A DNA stretch of 64,000 nucleotides from Lytechinus variegatus (taxonomy: Eukaryota; Echinodermata; Echinoidea; Temnopleuroida; Toxopneustidae): contig NC_054746.1 in the NCBI RefSeq assembly GCF_018143015.1, positions 32,577,129 to 32,641,128 of the forward strand. Reading direction: 5' to 3'. Within the stretch, counting starts at the first letter, position 1. Each line of letters starts with the position of its first letter. Below the pieces are notes generated by a model. That model was given only the letters and a program-made list of their open reading frames with translations, had not been told where the DNA came from and made no database searches. Positions 1 to 10,875 of this stretch are shown here, in pieces. The position numbers and the translations under genes were made by a program.

Positions 1-1824
1 TTTTTGCGTAATGTCAGTTACGGTTACCGACACATTTTTGCTTGCTGATGCGCAACAAATGTGGTTACATTGAAAAACTTAGTATCAGAGTATACAGCAA
101 GGTTCACTTAATTAACTCTATCAAAAGAAACTCCCATCATTTGTTGTTATAGAGATAAACACAATGAAAAGTGTGTTAAATTGTGCCGTGTACATGTAAC
201 ATCAGTTACCGTGAAAATGCCCAAATATTTTGAATATTTTTGGTCTTGAATATATGTTTCATATTTGTTGCCTATATTTTTCTTCTTGAACATACATGTA
301 CATATATCATTTCATATTTTGTTGCATATATTTTTCTTCTTGAACATATGTAATAATTTCTGCAATGGTGTGCTATAAGTATAACCCTGAAAATTCATCA
401 ATATTAGAGATAAAAAACAGTTTCACTTACATGAAAATATAAAAACTTCAATTTGCAAGTTTAAAGATTGCTATGATCCTTCCCTTGTAGATGACAAGTA
501 GTTACAATTAAAAAGAATCAACACTAGACAAAATATCACATCATATCAAAACAAAAATGACCCACTTGAAGTGAGCTATAATTAGACAGTTCTGTCAAAA
601 GATTAATAAAACTATGAAAGTGATGTACATGCTCTTAAATGATTACAACTAATGAATTGGATTTATTTTTATAAACCAAAGAGAAAATGGAAGTTTCATT
701 TCCTGTGTATTTGATTTGACAACATATTACAATAAATTTGCAAGATCAGTGTATGGAACATCACACAAGTATACATGTTTGCCAGATTGCAACCTAGAAG
801 TCAGATGCCAATTAGTGTTTTTGTTTTTTTATGTAAAAAAAAAAGTGCTTCATTTTTATTTCCAAAAATGCACTTTAATTAAAAGCAGCAAAGGTTTGAA
901 CATCGTAATGAAAATTGTGATTCTAAGGTTTTAAAAAAGTGTTAAAGTAAAAATTAAGTTCACCTACATGTACCCTATAGAAGCCATGAATACACATAAT
1001 TTACAGATACCACCATACTAGGGTCTTATAACACAAAGCTTAGTGATAAGGTGTAGTGCTGATTTTTACAATTGATAGCATTGATCATTACATGTACATG
1101 CAAAATCATCACACTAAACTACATGTACATGTAGGATCAATCCCTAAGCTTTCGTATACTTTACCTCCCAATTACAAATGAGGCATCAACCTCCATATAT
1201 CCTCCATCATGTACATGTAATGACCCTTGCTACTAATAGTAATTCCTTTTACTGGAATTCTTTTCATGACCATTAACCTCATCTTTAATTATATGCACTT
1301 CCAACAGGATGACCACTGGGTTAAGTGTGGGCATGACTAAACATCGATCATCAAGAGATCAAGGTCAGCCTGTGCAGAAACCCGTTCTATAAAAGCTACA
1401 GTAAGTAACTGCTCCTAGGCCGTTTTCTTTTTTCCAAATTGCTTTCATCAACCATTAACATTCAATCAACTGTATGATCAATTAGTAAGATTTTGTATTA
1501 CTGAAAACAATACAGGATTAAAATTTTTTTAAAAATTAACCACTTTCAATATCTACTTTTATTTTTGTTCATCAAATACCAAGACATTAACCACTTGACT
1601 GCTACTCACTGGTACTAGACAATTGTTACACACTTGTCGCACACATTTTCAGCAGGAAAATGGGTTTTCCAGGCCATGCTTAAGAATATTCTTGAGGTAA
1701 AGACAAAATAACAAGGGCCAATAATTGCACTGCTCCACTACGTCTGTCGTTACCAATTTCATTTCCTTAAATCTCTTCTTCATGTTACTTTTCAAAGAGG
1801 ATTTTTTATTTGAAATCAAGACTT
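1..1824. other. gene-poor AT-rich DNA, left edge
   Basis: No coding exon or RNA gene is recognised here. The stretch is AT-rich and carries several ACATGTACATGTA-type motifs near 1090-1215, a frequent low-complexity word in this window. The only small open frame (716-934) is lysine-rich, matches nothing recognised and sits in A/T runs. Confidence 0.5.
257..350. repeat. short tandem duplication
   Basis: Two near-identical copies of a roughly 40-base unit lie head to tail. Each begins TTCATATTT(T)GTTGC and ends TTCTTCTTGAACATA. They are separated by a short TACATGTACATA stretch. Function unknown. Confidence 0.6.
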
Positions 1825-2486
1825 TGATACCACAGAAAATTTAAAATTCACATTGAAACGTGAACAAAAATGGCAAAGAAAATCACTTTTTTTTCCAAAA
1901 AGGGTTAGATGATTTAAGTTTGGTTGCAAAAGGGGTTAGATCCCCAAGAAACTTTTTGGAAAAGAATATTTTGAAAAAATATAAAAACAGACCTGTAGAA
2001 TTCTTTTATACCCAATTTTATGTTCCCATGGTAGGGTATCATGAAAATTTAGTTTCGCATAAAAATATTGCAATATATAGGAAAATTAAATTCTTGAACT
2101 GAATCTAACCCATTTTGCAACCATTCTTCTGAAGAGTTCATTTGTCAAAAGGGGTTAGATCCATTTTTCATAAATTTTATTGTTTTTTGTCTCAAAACCT
2201 ATAAATTTTTAGTTGCTCTGATGATACCAAACAAAATTTGAAATTCACATTGAAACATGAGTTAAAGTGGCAAAGAAAAATCATATTTTTTATTCAAAAG
2301 GGATTGGATTCATTTCAGTTTGCTTGCAAAAGGGGTTAGATCCATAATGATAATCTTTAAAGAAATATATTTTAAAATTGACGACAGGTAGATTTCTTTT
2401 ATACCTAATTTTATTTTATGTTCACATGATAGGGTAGTACATCATTTAGTTTCTCATAAGATTAAGAATATTGCAATATGGGCGAA
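1825..2486. repeat. tandem duplication with about 398 bp period
   Basis: Unit A starts at about 1825 and unit B at about 2223. Both open with GATACCA and run through AAATTCACATTGAAAC, a GGCAAAGAAAA tract, the phrase AAAAGGGGTTAGATCC and ATTGCAATAT. The word GGGGTTAGATCC recurs at least three times. No protein is evident; the small frame at 1860-2102 is inside this repeat. A non-coding dispersed repeat is the simplest reading. Confidence 0.7.
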
Positions 2487-2894
2487 TAACAAAATAAAAA
2501 TTTTCTCAGACTGCTCCATCCCCGCTAGCAGCGCTGGATCTATGATATGATACGTACCCAGGCGCAGGCAAGCACCACTGCACTGCCCCTTGCACTGCAT
2601 GTAGCTGTAGACAGCTAGCTTGCTACCCATTCAAATTTGTTTATTTTAAGCTTTACGCATGAAGACTTGGGAAACCCAAGAATCAAAGCAGCAAGAGCAG
2701 AATCTATAACACCTCGGAAAATGCTCAAAAGATGACGTCATTAACTATGGGGTGGAATGAAAATTGTTTCCCCTGGAGCGGAAGGTAAACAAATCCTTAT
2801 TGCTGCCTCGGTCCAGAATGGCCTGGGACGGTTTTATAATTTGGCACTCTCCTGGCCGCGTTCACTGAGACAGAGGTATAGAGGGCTACAAAAT

Positions 2895-3088
2895 CATGAA
2901 CAGTGCCAACTTAGATATAAAAATACTTGCAACGGCCGATAAATAATCAGAATCGTTTAATACTTGCATCGGCCGATAAATATAAATCTTTTATGATATT
3001 TATCAGCCGATGCAAGTATTTAACGATTAATGATATTTATTGGCCGATGCAACTACTTTTTTTTTAATCTAAGTTGGCACTGCTCATG
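2895..3088. mobile_element. MITE, 194 bp with 22-bp terminal inverted repeats
   Basis: The left end (2895-2916) and right end (3067-3088) are inverted copies with one mismatch; the shared core is CAGTGCCAACTTAGAT. Inside, a word like CTTGCATCGGCCGATAAATA occurs four times, twice in each orientation, so the whole element is a nested hairpin. There is no coding capacity. The superfamily is not assigned because no target duplication could be fixed. Confidence 0.75.
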
Positions 3089-3144
3089 GTATTGTCGCCC
3101 TCACACGCGTCTGGTATCTAGGTATCGATAACATAGACGGCAGG

Positions 3145-3163
3145 ATGGCGACAATAACAGACT
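3145..3163 (+). other. possible short first coding exon, low confidence
   Basis: An ATG in a plausible context (GGCAGGATGG) is followed by codons M-A-T-I-T-D and then a consensus donor, CTGG|GTAAGTA. A perfect TGACGTCA palindrome lies upstream at 2733-2740. No downstream exon of such a gene could be identified, so it may be chance or an isolated 5' exon. The donor abuts the transposon at 3173-4466. Confidence 0.2.
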
Positions 3164-3172
3164 GGGTAAGTA

Positions 3173-4466
3173 CCAGGAGGGGGGTCACTCTCCACATGGC
3201 CTGCTACGCACCCGTGTTCAGAAAAAGCATCGAAAAGGGTTCTGTTTTAGGCACTCAGGCGTCGTTGACGTCTTTGGCAAAAAAGGGTTGCATTTCAGCA
3301 CCATTCGCTGGTAAATCGCATTTTAGGGTAGCCTTTTCTCACTCTCTTCAGGCCATGTAGGGTTTCTAATTTTTCTTATAAAAATTACGCCATTGAGGGA
3401 TGCAAATATGAATACATCTGCGCCATTTAGGGTTGCACATTTGAGAAGATTCGAGAGGAGACCTACGCCATAAACACCAAGAAGGGCATGATTTTAAGGG
3501 ATACAAAATAATCCTCGCACACGCCGGCCAGCGCATCACTTATGAGAGAATACCCTCGCACAGTATAGTCTCTAGTCTTACACCCGGCTCTATACAAGGC
3601 AGCATGCCTAGGGTTAGGCCTATAGTCTATACCATTTTGTTTGATTCATACCAAAGATTCCTATATTGATTTGTTTTTTTCATTATCAATCATTAAAAAC
3701 ACACAAAAAAGAGGATACAGGTTTAATTACTGTATGTATTTTTCAACACATTAACTGGTATGGATTCCATTTTTTTTCAAGTTCTGATGAAATTGGTAAA
3801 ACGAATGGTAAGTGATGCATCAGTCAGTCAAGGCAAGCAACATTTTTCACTTGCATTCAGTAATTTAGGCTAAAAGATGGCTATTCAAAGGCTATTCATT
3901 GAGAGTAAATTATGCTGGCCTTTTACTTGCATTAACTTTTTAAGATGCCGGGAATTTATACCTGCTGAATGTAGCTTAATAATTGGCATTTATATAGCGC
4001 TTAATCAATCTACGACTGCTCAAAGCTCTTCACAATTATTACCCGGTCACTGGACTCATGGCATTTCAAGCAGCCTGTTAGGCGCACACTTGCTAAACCA
4101 ACCATAATGATGGTTGTTTCCTACCGGTACCCAATTAGCACCTGGGTGAGAGTGGCAAAGTGTGGATTGATGCCTTGCCAAAGGACGCTGGGCCATGGTG
4201 GGATTCGAACACACAACCCTCTGATTCAGAACCGTTATACCACATCAATTTAACATTGATCAGTGTGGTATCAAATTAATTGATTTGATATGTTTACGCC
4301 ACTTAGGGTATCGAATTAGGGGGTTTCCCTGTTAACGCCACTTAGGGTGGCTTTTCTAATGGGTTACGCCATTTAGGGTTGCAAATGTACTTACGCCGTT
4401 TAGAGTGCTTTTCTGAGGTTGTCGGACATGAGTGGGTAGCAGTCCATGTGGCGAGTGACCCCCCGG
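3173..4466. mobile_element. 1.29 kb DNA element with TIRs and a 9-bp target duplication
   Basis: The left end reads CCAGGAGGGGGGTCACTC and the right end GAGTGACCCCCCGG; the inverted match extends inward about 40 bp (CCACATGGNCTGCTACNCAC). Both sides are flanked by GGGTAAGTA (3164-3172 and 4467-4475), a clear target-site duplication. The interior has degenerate repeats of a TACGCCATTTAGGGTTGCA word in both halves. A SINE is nested at about 3974-4245. No transposase frame is visible, so the element is non-autonomous. The TSD length is 8-9 bp, which would suit hAT-like elements, but the termini are not typical. Confidence 0.75.
3974..4245 (-). mobile_element. tRNA-derived SINE, minus orientation
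   Basis: Read on the minus strand there is a B-box-like GTTCGAATCCCA (near 4200-4212), an AGAGGGTTGTGTG segment, a GGTACTGG-type middle, and a tail ending AAGCGCTATATAAATGCC. The order tRNA head, unrelated body, short tail is typical of invertebrate SINEs. It is nested within the larger element at 3173-4466 and is therefore the younger insertion. Confidence 0.65.
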
Positions 4467-4475
4467 GGGTAAGTA

Positions 4476-6190
4476 AACGCTCATGCTCTTAATTATTTTC
4501 TAATTTACAACTTTTCATTGAATAAATAGACGCACCGTTATCAGATTCAGGGGTAAATATTGTTTTGGCTCATTTACGTTAGTTTGGGCTCAAAACCCTA
4601 AGTAAAATGTGTGATTGAGGTCTAGTTTCACTGTGGGGAAAACCTACGGTATGTGCAGAGCAATGGTATCCCGACCCAGGCTTCATGGATAGTAAACATA
4701 CGTATAGTAGATGACTTTTACTCTCCAGGCTAGACAGAGGCTAGACAGGAATAACCATCGTTTCTTGAGATTTATTTAACAATTTCTGACATTTTACTAT
4801 AATCCCCATTCACCGACGGTAGTGTGTTAGTGCGAGCCTGCATGTGTAATCAGGTCCACCAATTCGGGCGATCGGGTTTTGTATAGATTTTTTTCTTAAA
4901 TTCTAAATGACATTGAATCATCTTGAACGAAGGCCCACTATTTTCATTAGACTGTAATCTTTCTTTTGATACTATCTATATTCTAAGAAAATATATAAAA
5001 TATACGTTGCAGATGATTTATTCCTTATCTTTTCTATTTTTCTGCCAGAGAGGAAAAATGGCAGCCGTGTGCTGCTGCCCTCTATGTTTAACAAGTTGTG
5101 CTTTTATCAAGGCTTTCCGATTAAATTTTTGATATCCTGGCCAATCAATGCGCAAGCGACAAGTTCCAAACGCACGCACATCTACAAGCCCAAAGCAGCG
5201 GCACAAATCGCGATATATAGCGACTGGTAAATACGTCTGTAAGGATGATGATGTCATCCAAGATGGCAACTTACGTTGCCCATTGAAAGGATCGAAGATT
5301 ACTATGTTTTGATCATCAATTGAAAGCAATTGGCGGTAACTGCAGTCTGAGGTACGATATTTCTGAATTTTATATATTTTTTTCGTAAGTTTAGATGTAA
5401 TTTCTTTTTTATAATGTGACATTTTATGTACAAAAAAGCGATCCGAAAATCGGTTTTCCGCCAAATGCTAGATCTAACATTACTGCTAATATGCTGTCTG
5501 TACGTACGGGCCAACAACTCTTCAGTCAGAGCAACAACCAAAATATAGAGACTGAAGCTATTGGTCTAGATGGAGGCAAGGCCAGGGTCACAGTCAGAGG
5601 GAAAATGGGATGCCCTGGAATGAAAATCAAGTGTAAAATCTAGGGTCCCCTCTGCGGCACATACCCACTGATACAGAGTATGGTTGGAACTACCCCATAT
5701 TGACCACCTAATTTTCCAAGCATTGTATCTGCAAAAATATTTCTCTTTTACCTAGATTTTGTCTAATTTGTGCATAAAATTGAGCAGATCAGATTCCCAC
5801 ATTTAGATCTAAAACCCCGATTCTATTCGCACATATATCGGCGAACAACGAATGCGACGATTTTACATTTTGCACCCTTCTTTTGAAACCGAACACCCAC
5901 GATACACTAAGTTTATGACTGCGAGCTCCGGCACATGATTTAAGAATTGACAATGGATATTTGTTCTAAAACTGTTTCATATCGGATTTTTTTGTATGAA
6001 TAACTGTTTTCAACGGGGTTAAGGTCTGGTCAATACAATTTTAATTAATTATCCTAAATTTTCACATTTTTTGGGTCATACAATCGATTCTTACCATTCC
6101 TGTGGACACTGCATATCGTTTGTAATATGCAATAAGTTTAATACATGAAGGCGGTCAATTCCAAAAGAGGTGGTCGATATGTGGTGGTCT
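4476..6190. other. intergenic DNA with promoter-like patch
   Basis: No recognised gene. The longest frame is 148 codons on the minus strand (5018-5464), but it is not like any family I know and has no splice context. The patch at about 5050-5340 is less AT-rich, with ATGATGATGTCATCC and several CG dinucleotides, which could be an old promoter. A segment at 5505-5575 resembles the hairpin arms at 8864-8930. Confidence 0.35.
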
Positions 6191-6194
6191 CATT

Positions 6195-6440
6195 ATACCA
6201 TTATACCCCCCTTCCCCCCTGGAGCTTGGGCTGCCCTGCCTTGGTCCTGGGCCCCGTTGGAGAAAGAGTTGCGTTTAAACGCAAGTAAAAAATCAATCGC
6301 AAGTCCCAAATGTGCGCTGCCGATTGGTTGAAAATCACAGGGCTGCCAACTTTTGAGAAGCGTTTGGAGCGAGACATTGCAAGGGAGTGACCAAGCCCGA
6401 GGGGGGGATGGTGTGGAAGGGGGTGTCCCCCCTTCCATGG
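6195..6440. repeat. dispersed repeat (GGGCCCCGTTGGAGAAAG family)
   Basis: Contains GGCCCCGTTGGAGAAAG followed by AGTTGCGTTTAAACGCAAGT, CAATCGCAAGTCC, CGATTGGTTGAAAATCA and GGGCTGCCAACTT. The same words recur in a shorter inverted form at about 9990-10050. It is bounded by C/G-rich stretches near 6210 and 6410. A non-coding MITE/SINE-like relic. Confidence 0.5.
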
Positions 6441-6595
6441 TAGGGAGCTTTTACAATTTTGCAATTCAAATGGTGCAATCTGGCACATACTTTTAACTCT
6501 GATTCCATGAATACATAAGGCAGGTTCAAATAGGTTAATTGACTTTTTTAATGAAGTTCACTGACCTAGAAAAAAATCCACATTTATAAGTGCAA

Positions 6596-6720
6596 GGACA
6601 GAAAGAATGTAAGACAAAGAAAAAAGGAAAATTAAAAAAGAAAGACAGTAACAAAAAAATGAAAGAAGAGTGGGAAGAAACAAAGAAAGATTGAAAAGAA
6701 AGAAAGAAAACAAAGGCTAA
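6596..6720. repeat. purine-rich low-complexity tract
   Basis: About 125 bases dominated by A and G, with repeated AAAGAAAGA words. No gene. Confidence 0.7.
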
Positions 6721-7091
6721 ATCATCATAAATAAATTATCAGTTTCTTGTTGGCTCAATTAAGAATAAAGCTATGAAAGAAACCAAGTGTATCAACACAC
6801 ACACAAATGCATGTATGTGGGGCTATCATGTATTCAGAGCGCCATGCCGGCCGGCGGGCTTTCGCCATGGCATGGCATTGACGCTCAATTGGTCGTTGTG
6901 CCTCGCACAAAAACCCCGCTTCATAGTAAAATTTTGACGTCACCAGCTCTCACACGCGGGATATCCCAGTAAGCGAATCGCAACTCAATATCTTGTCTTT
7001 GCGTGGCAAAACAAAACCAATTTGCATTGATGGTTAAGCTTTGCGCTTGTGTGGTTAGTAACTTTGAAACTTATGCCTGGCTGGGTTATAC

Positions 7092-8850
7092 GTAGACTAA
7101 GCCTGAGTCGAATCGATTTCAAAATCGGTGTTCGATAGATGTCATCGAACACCGGTGCAGATTTTGCAAAATCGGTGCATCGAAAAAAAAAAAAAAAATA
7201 CATCGGCCGGCCGATTCGTTTGGATCACACAATCAATCATCAAAATATCAGTAATGTCCAACTTGACTACTACTTACTTGATTTCTATTGCCCCCCAAAT
7301 GAAACCGATTGTGTAATTATGATGCCTATTCACCATTAATTTGAAGTTTATTTCGATCATACTTCGAGTCTTACTCGTCTGCTCGTGCTGAGATAATTTA
7401 TGCGCGATGAATTCATGAATGGAAGTCATGGCCATCGATCGTGTATGCGCAGTACTGTTCTTTAATCAAACCAGAAAATGGCCGGAGATTGACGCGATCA
7501 ACGTAAAATAAATCTTGCTTTCATGAACAATATTAATATCATGATCACAGAACATTATTTAATCGTAATATTTAACAATAATTTGCATATGATAATCATT
7601 AATATGAATTTAGAGCTTGATGTGAAACGTTTGTATTTCGTTTCAATTTTCAATGGCGGACATCTCATGACGATCGACTTGAGTCGAGAGAGTGCACTTG
7701 TCTAAAAAAAAATAATTATCACATCAGGATTGATTCTCGAACATTGCCTACATTCAAAAACTCTTTTCAAGATCGTAATAAAACCATATAATAACATTTT
7801 ACATGACAAAACAGAGAAAATTGCGTTTGATATTTTTTCCCCATCAATTTGAAGCTAGTTTGTGCCCAACTTTGGGCTCTGATTTCATGAATGGAAAATA
7901 TGTCATACGTCATCGAACACGCATGCGCATTGTGCTTTTCTCGGAGCACGGAGAAGACGTCCAGAGATGCAATAACAAAAGAAATAATGCCAGTATTAAT
8001 TTTTCCATATGAACATAACATACTTTGCTGACATCGTCAATATTCTTAGTATGACCATAAAATCTTGTTAAATCGTAATAATTTATATGAACTTAGGGCT
8101 TGATTCGAAACATTCGTATTTATTTCGATCGCATGCTCAATATTATTGTGTCAACAAGAAAAAATGGATTGTCATCATCAGGATTAATTCTCGAACATCG
8201 TCATAACTCATATTCCACAATCTTTCCTCACAATCGTTATATCAGCATTGAATAGCAATTCAAATGACCGTCCAGAGAAAATTACGTATTTATTCGCATA
8301 AATTTATTTGGAACTCATTTTGGAGCCAACTACACAATCTCAGGCAAGTTATAGCGCTCTCCGTTGGTTGCACAATGTTTGCTGGCGCTGACAAGCACGC
8401 CTGTCGTTTCGGGAGAGTGAGTGTACGGGGCTGGTGAATGCGAGTCTGGACTGCGAATGCTAGTTGACCGAAAATCATTCGGATCGACTCTGCGTGATTC
8501 ATGTCTTTATTATTGTTTCACTTTAAACTTATATGTTGTCATTTGCAAATATCATTGTTGAAGATATTTTGGGAAGAATTCTGCATTGGTCCCCGGCCTT
8601 TTTTTGTGTGTGTTTTGTGGTCATGGAAAATACAAACGAACTTTGCTCTGTCATCTGCTTGTGCAACGCTCACCCGGCTAACGCCGCCAGCGCATACCCC
8701 AAGTCCGTAGTGCATGCATAGCGCATCGACGCGATGGCCGGAGCAATTTTTTTCCTGCCGTCAATATTCGATGCATCGATGTTCGATCGAATTAAAGCTG
8801 TCGAACACCGGTTTTAAAAATAATCGATATGACTAAGGCTTAACGTAGAC
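7092..8850. mobile_element. 1.76 kb non-autonomous element with long imperfect TIRs
   Basis: The left terminus (from 7092: GTAGACTAAGCCTGAGTCG, then CGGTGTTCGATAG) and the right terminus read in reverse (GTCTACGTTAAGCCTTAGTC, then CCGGTGTTCGACAG) form imperfect inverted repeats of about 50 bp. The interior contains two diverged direct copies of a block of about 450-500 bp: one spans about 7560-7880, the other about 8070-8330. Each has AATCGTAATA, GCTTGAT(G/T)(T/C)GAAAC, ATCAGGATT(G/A)ATTCTCGAACAT and CAGAGAAAATT(G/A)CGT. No transposase is visible. Confidence 0.6.
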
Positions 8851-8863
8851 CAAAAGCTTCGGT

Positions 8864-8930
8864 CTCTGTTATGTTGGTTGTTCAGCTGAACTCAGTTGGC
8901 TTCACTCACCAAATACAGAGACCGAAGTTC
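8864..8930. repeat. small inverted repeat (hairpin)
   Basis: GCTTCGGTCTCTGT at the left pairs with ACAGAGACCGAAG at the right, with about 38 bases between. A related arrangement (AGAGACTGAAGCT) is seen near 5550, suggesting a short dispersed element. No coding content. Confidence 0.6.
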
Positions 8931-9300
8931 TAGCACGATCTGTACAGGGGACTCAATGGCCATGTTTATGTACTTAAGGTCGGATAAAATGGGGAAGTGA
9001 ATTTGCGCGACAGCCGAGGTAAGTCACTGTTTTTGTTCCTTCTAACTTCATTTTTCTGTTTTTTGGCAATTAATGCCAAGAGGGAATATAATTATAAATT
9101 TGCATTTTGGTCGCGTTAATTTTCAAAATTTTTATTCATTAAAGACAAAAATTGAAGAGCCCCGACAGGGGGATTTTGCATTGCAAGTTCCCTAATGGTG
9201 GCTGCACGATAGCGAGCCATCTGTGTACGAGAAATAAACAAAAAAAAGTTTTAAAAATCCTCGAAACAGATGGCTGCCAGCTGTCTAGGTTATATGGTAG

Positions 9301-9809
9301 GGGGTCCTAAAGCTGCGCGGGTCCTAAAGCTACGCACCACTCATCGCGCATGCAGTTTTTAAGGGCAAATGCGCACTTTGTGTGGAATTGTGACTACAGA
9401 GTGACGAACGATTCCTATTCAATTTTTTCTACAGAGGCTGCAGTAAATCTCTAAATGCAGAGAACACCCACAACTGTTTTGAATTTTTGAGCTATATTCT
9501 CTTTAATTTCATATTATCCTATGATAGTATGAACATATTTTAGAAATTGAGGCACAGGAAATTCTATTTTTCTGCATGATAAATCGAGTGCGTAGCTTTA
9601 GGACCCCTTCTAACATCGGGCGGCGAATTTAAGAGGTGTTCGGAAAACACGGCGGGATTTTCGTATTAGTGAGTTTTGTGATATTTTGTTCTTGCTTAAT
9701 GATCTTTAGAATATTTGCCACAAGTTAGCGACAGATAATTTGTTCAAATATTAAAATTGGCATAGTTTCTATCGTTTGTAAACAAAGTGCGTAGCTTTAG
9801 GTCCCCCCA
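9301..9809. mobile_element. 0.5 kb element bounded by a repeated 20-mer
   Basis: The word GGGTCCTAAAGCTACGCAC occurs as two adjacent direct copies at the left end (9302-9318 and 9319-9337). It is inverted at 9588-9607 and again at the right end 9787-9808. The outer pair makes terminal inverted repeats. The interior is AT-rich and non-coding. Confidence 0.65.
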
Positions 9810-9899
9810 TCATACAGTAACGTTAATAATCCGATTTAGGCTATGCCTATGGCTAGGCTAATAATTTTGGCAATAACCTCACAAAATACAGGATTGCCT

Positions 9900-10060
9900 A
9901 ACTTTTTCTATTTTCGGGGTTCAGCGTGAGAATTCCAGTGATCAGTGTGAGAATCTGGTGGATTGTGTGAGACTCATGCAGACTGCGTGAGAGTTGGCAG
10001 CCCTGAAATCAAGTTGCGATTGATTGCTACTCTTTCTGCAACGGGCCCCTGGACAAGCAG
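9900..10060. repeat. relic of GTGAGA/GGCAGCC repeat
   Basis: Several GTGTGAGA and GCGTGAGA words lead into GAGAGTTGGCAGCCCTG, then CAAGTTGCGATTGATT and CTTTCTGCAACGGGCCCC. These match, in the opposite orientation, the repeat at 6230-6360. GTCTCACGC/GCGTGAGAC also forms a palindrome at 52310-52334. Confidence 0.5.
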
Positions 10061-10488
10061 CATCTGCAGCCAGGGATCGGATCGCTGGCCGACGACGCAC
10101 CAGCAGCCACAACTACAGCAATACACGCACATTTACAAAAATTGACATGGATATGCATTCCCATACATATTCAGTCGAGTGTTATCTTTCTTTCAACGCA
10201 GTTTTTAGGTCGGTCTTTTTCAAGCAACCGAACTCCTGTCTCTCCTTTTTTAACCTCAGAATTAGCATCAAATCTATTTATCACTTATAAAGTAATAAAA
10301 TTGCAAAAACAGTGAAGCAAAATAATAAAAAATCATACATAAATGAAAGAACTGCTTTGAGACTCACCACGTAAGTATCTACCTGCGGGATTTCTTCTCT
10401 CGTTTAATTTCATATCTAGCGCCCCCATGTGTTTAAGATCGATAGAAACACACCGAAGTGAGAAAAAAAAGAGAAGAGAGAGAGTGTT

Positions 10489-10875
10489 TAAAATTGAATT
10501 GAATAATTATTGAATAACTTTATTGTCCATAAAGGAAATTTGTTTTCACTGGTCTACACATATGTAGATACAATGTCTATACGTAGAACAAAACAAAAGA
10601 TGATGAATACAAAAAATGATACAATATAAATATAAAAGTGTAGTTAACAATATACAAGCAATAATTAATTTTTTTTATACAAAATGGCTATCTCGACGGT
10701 GCAAGCATCTAAAGAAAATGAACATCCAAATAAATCATTGTAAAACAATCCCCATAAAATCATAATTGAAAGTTGCCAATACCCTATTGCATTTCTTCAA
10801 GTCAATGCCGACATGACAATTACGTACATGCATAGCCAAGTTATTACTAGGGAAAAAGGAGCCACCTAAAAAAAA
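10489..10875 (-). mobile_element. LINE 3'-end fragment, minus orientation
   Basis: On the minus strand the sequence ends AACAAATTTCCTTTATGG, ACAATAAAGTTATTCAATA and a simple AATTC/AATTG tail. This is the form of the 3' end of a CR1/L2-like non-LTR retrotransposon, with a polyadenylation-like signal just before a short-word tail. No reverse transcriptase coding is retained. Confidence 0.45.

Noticed and set aside
5018..5464. 148-codon open frame on the - strand
   Set aside because: No recognised domain, no splice context, and overlapping frames on both strands; kept only as unexplained intergenic DNA.
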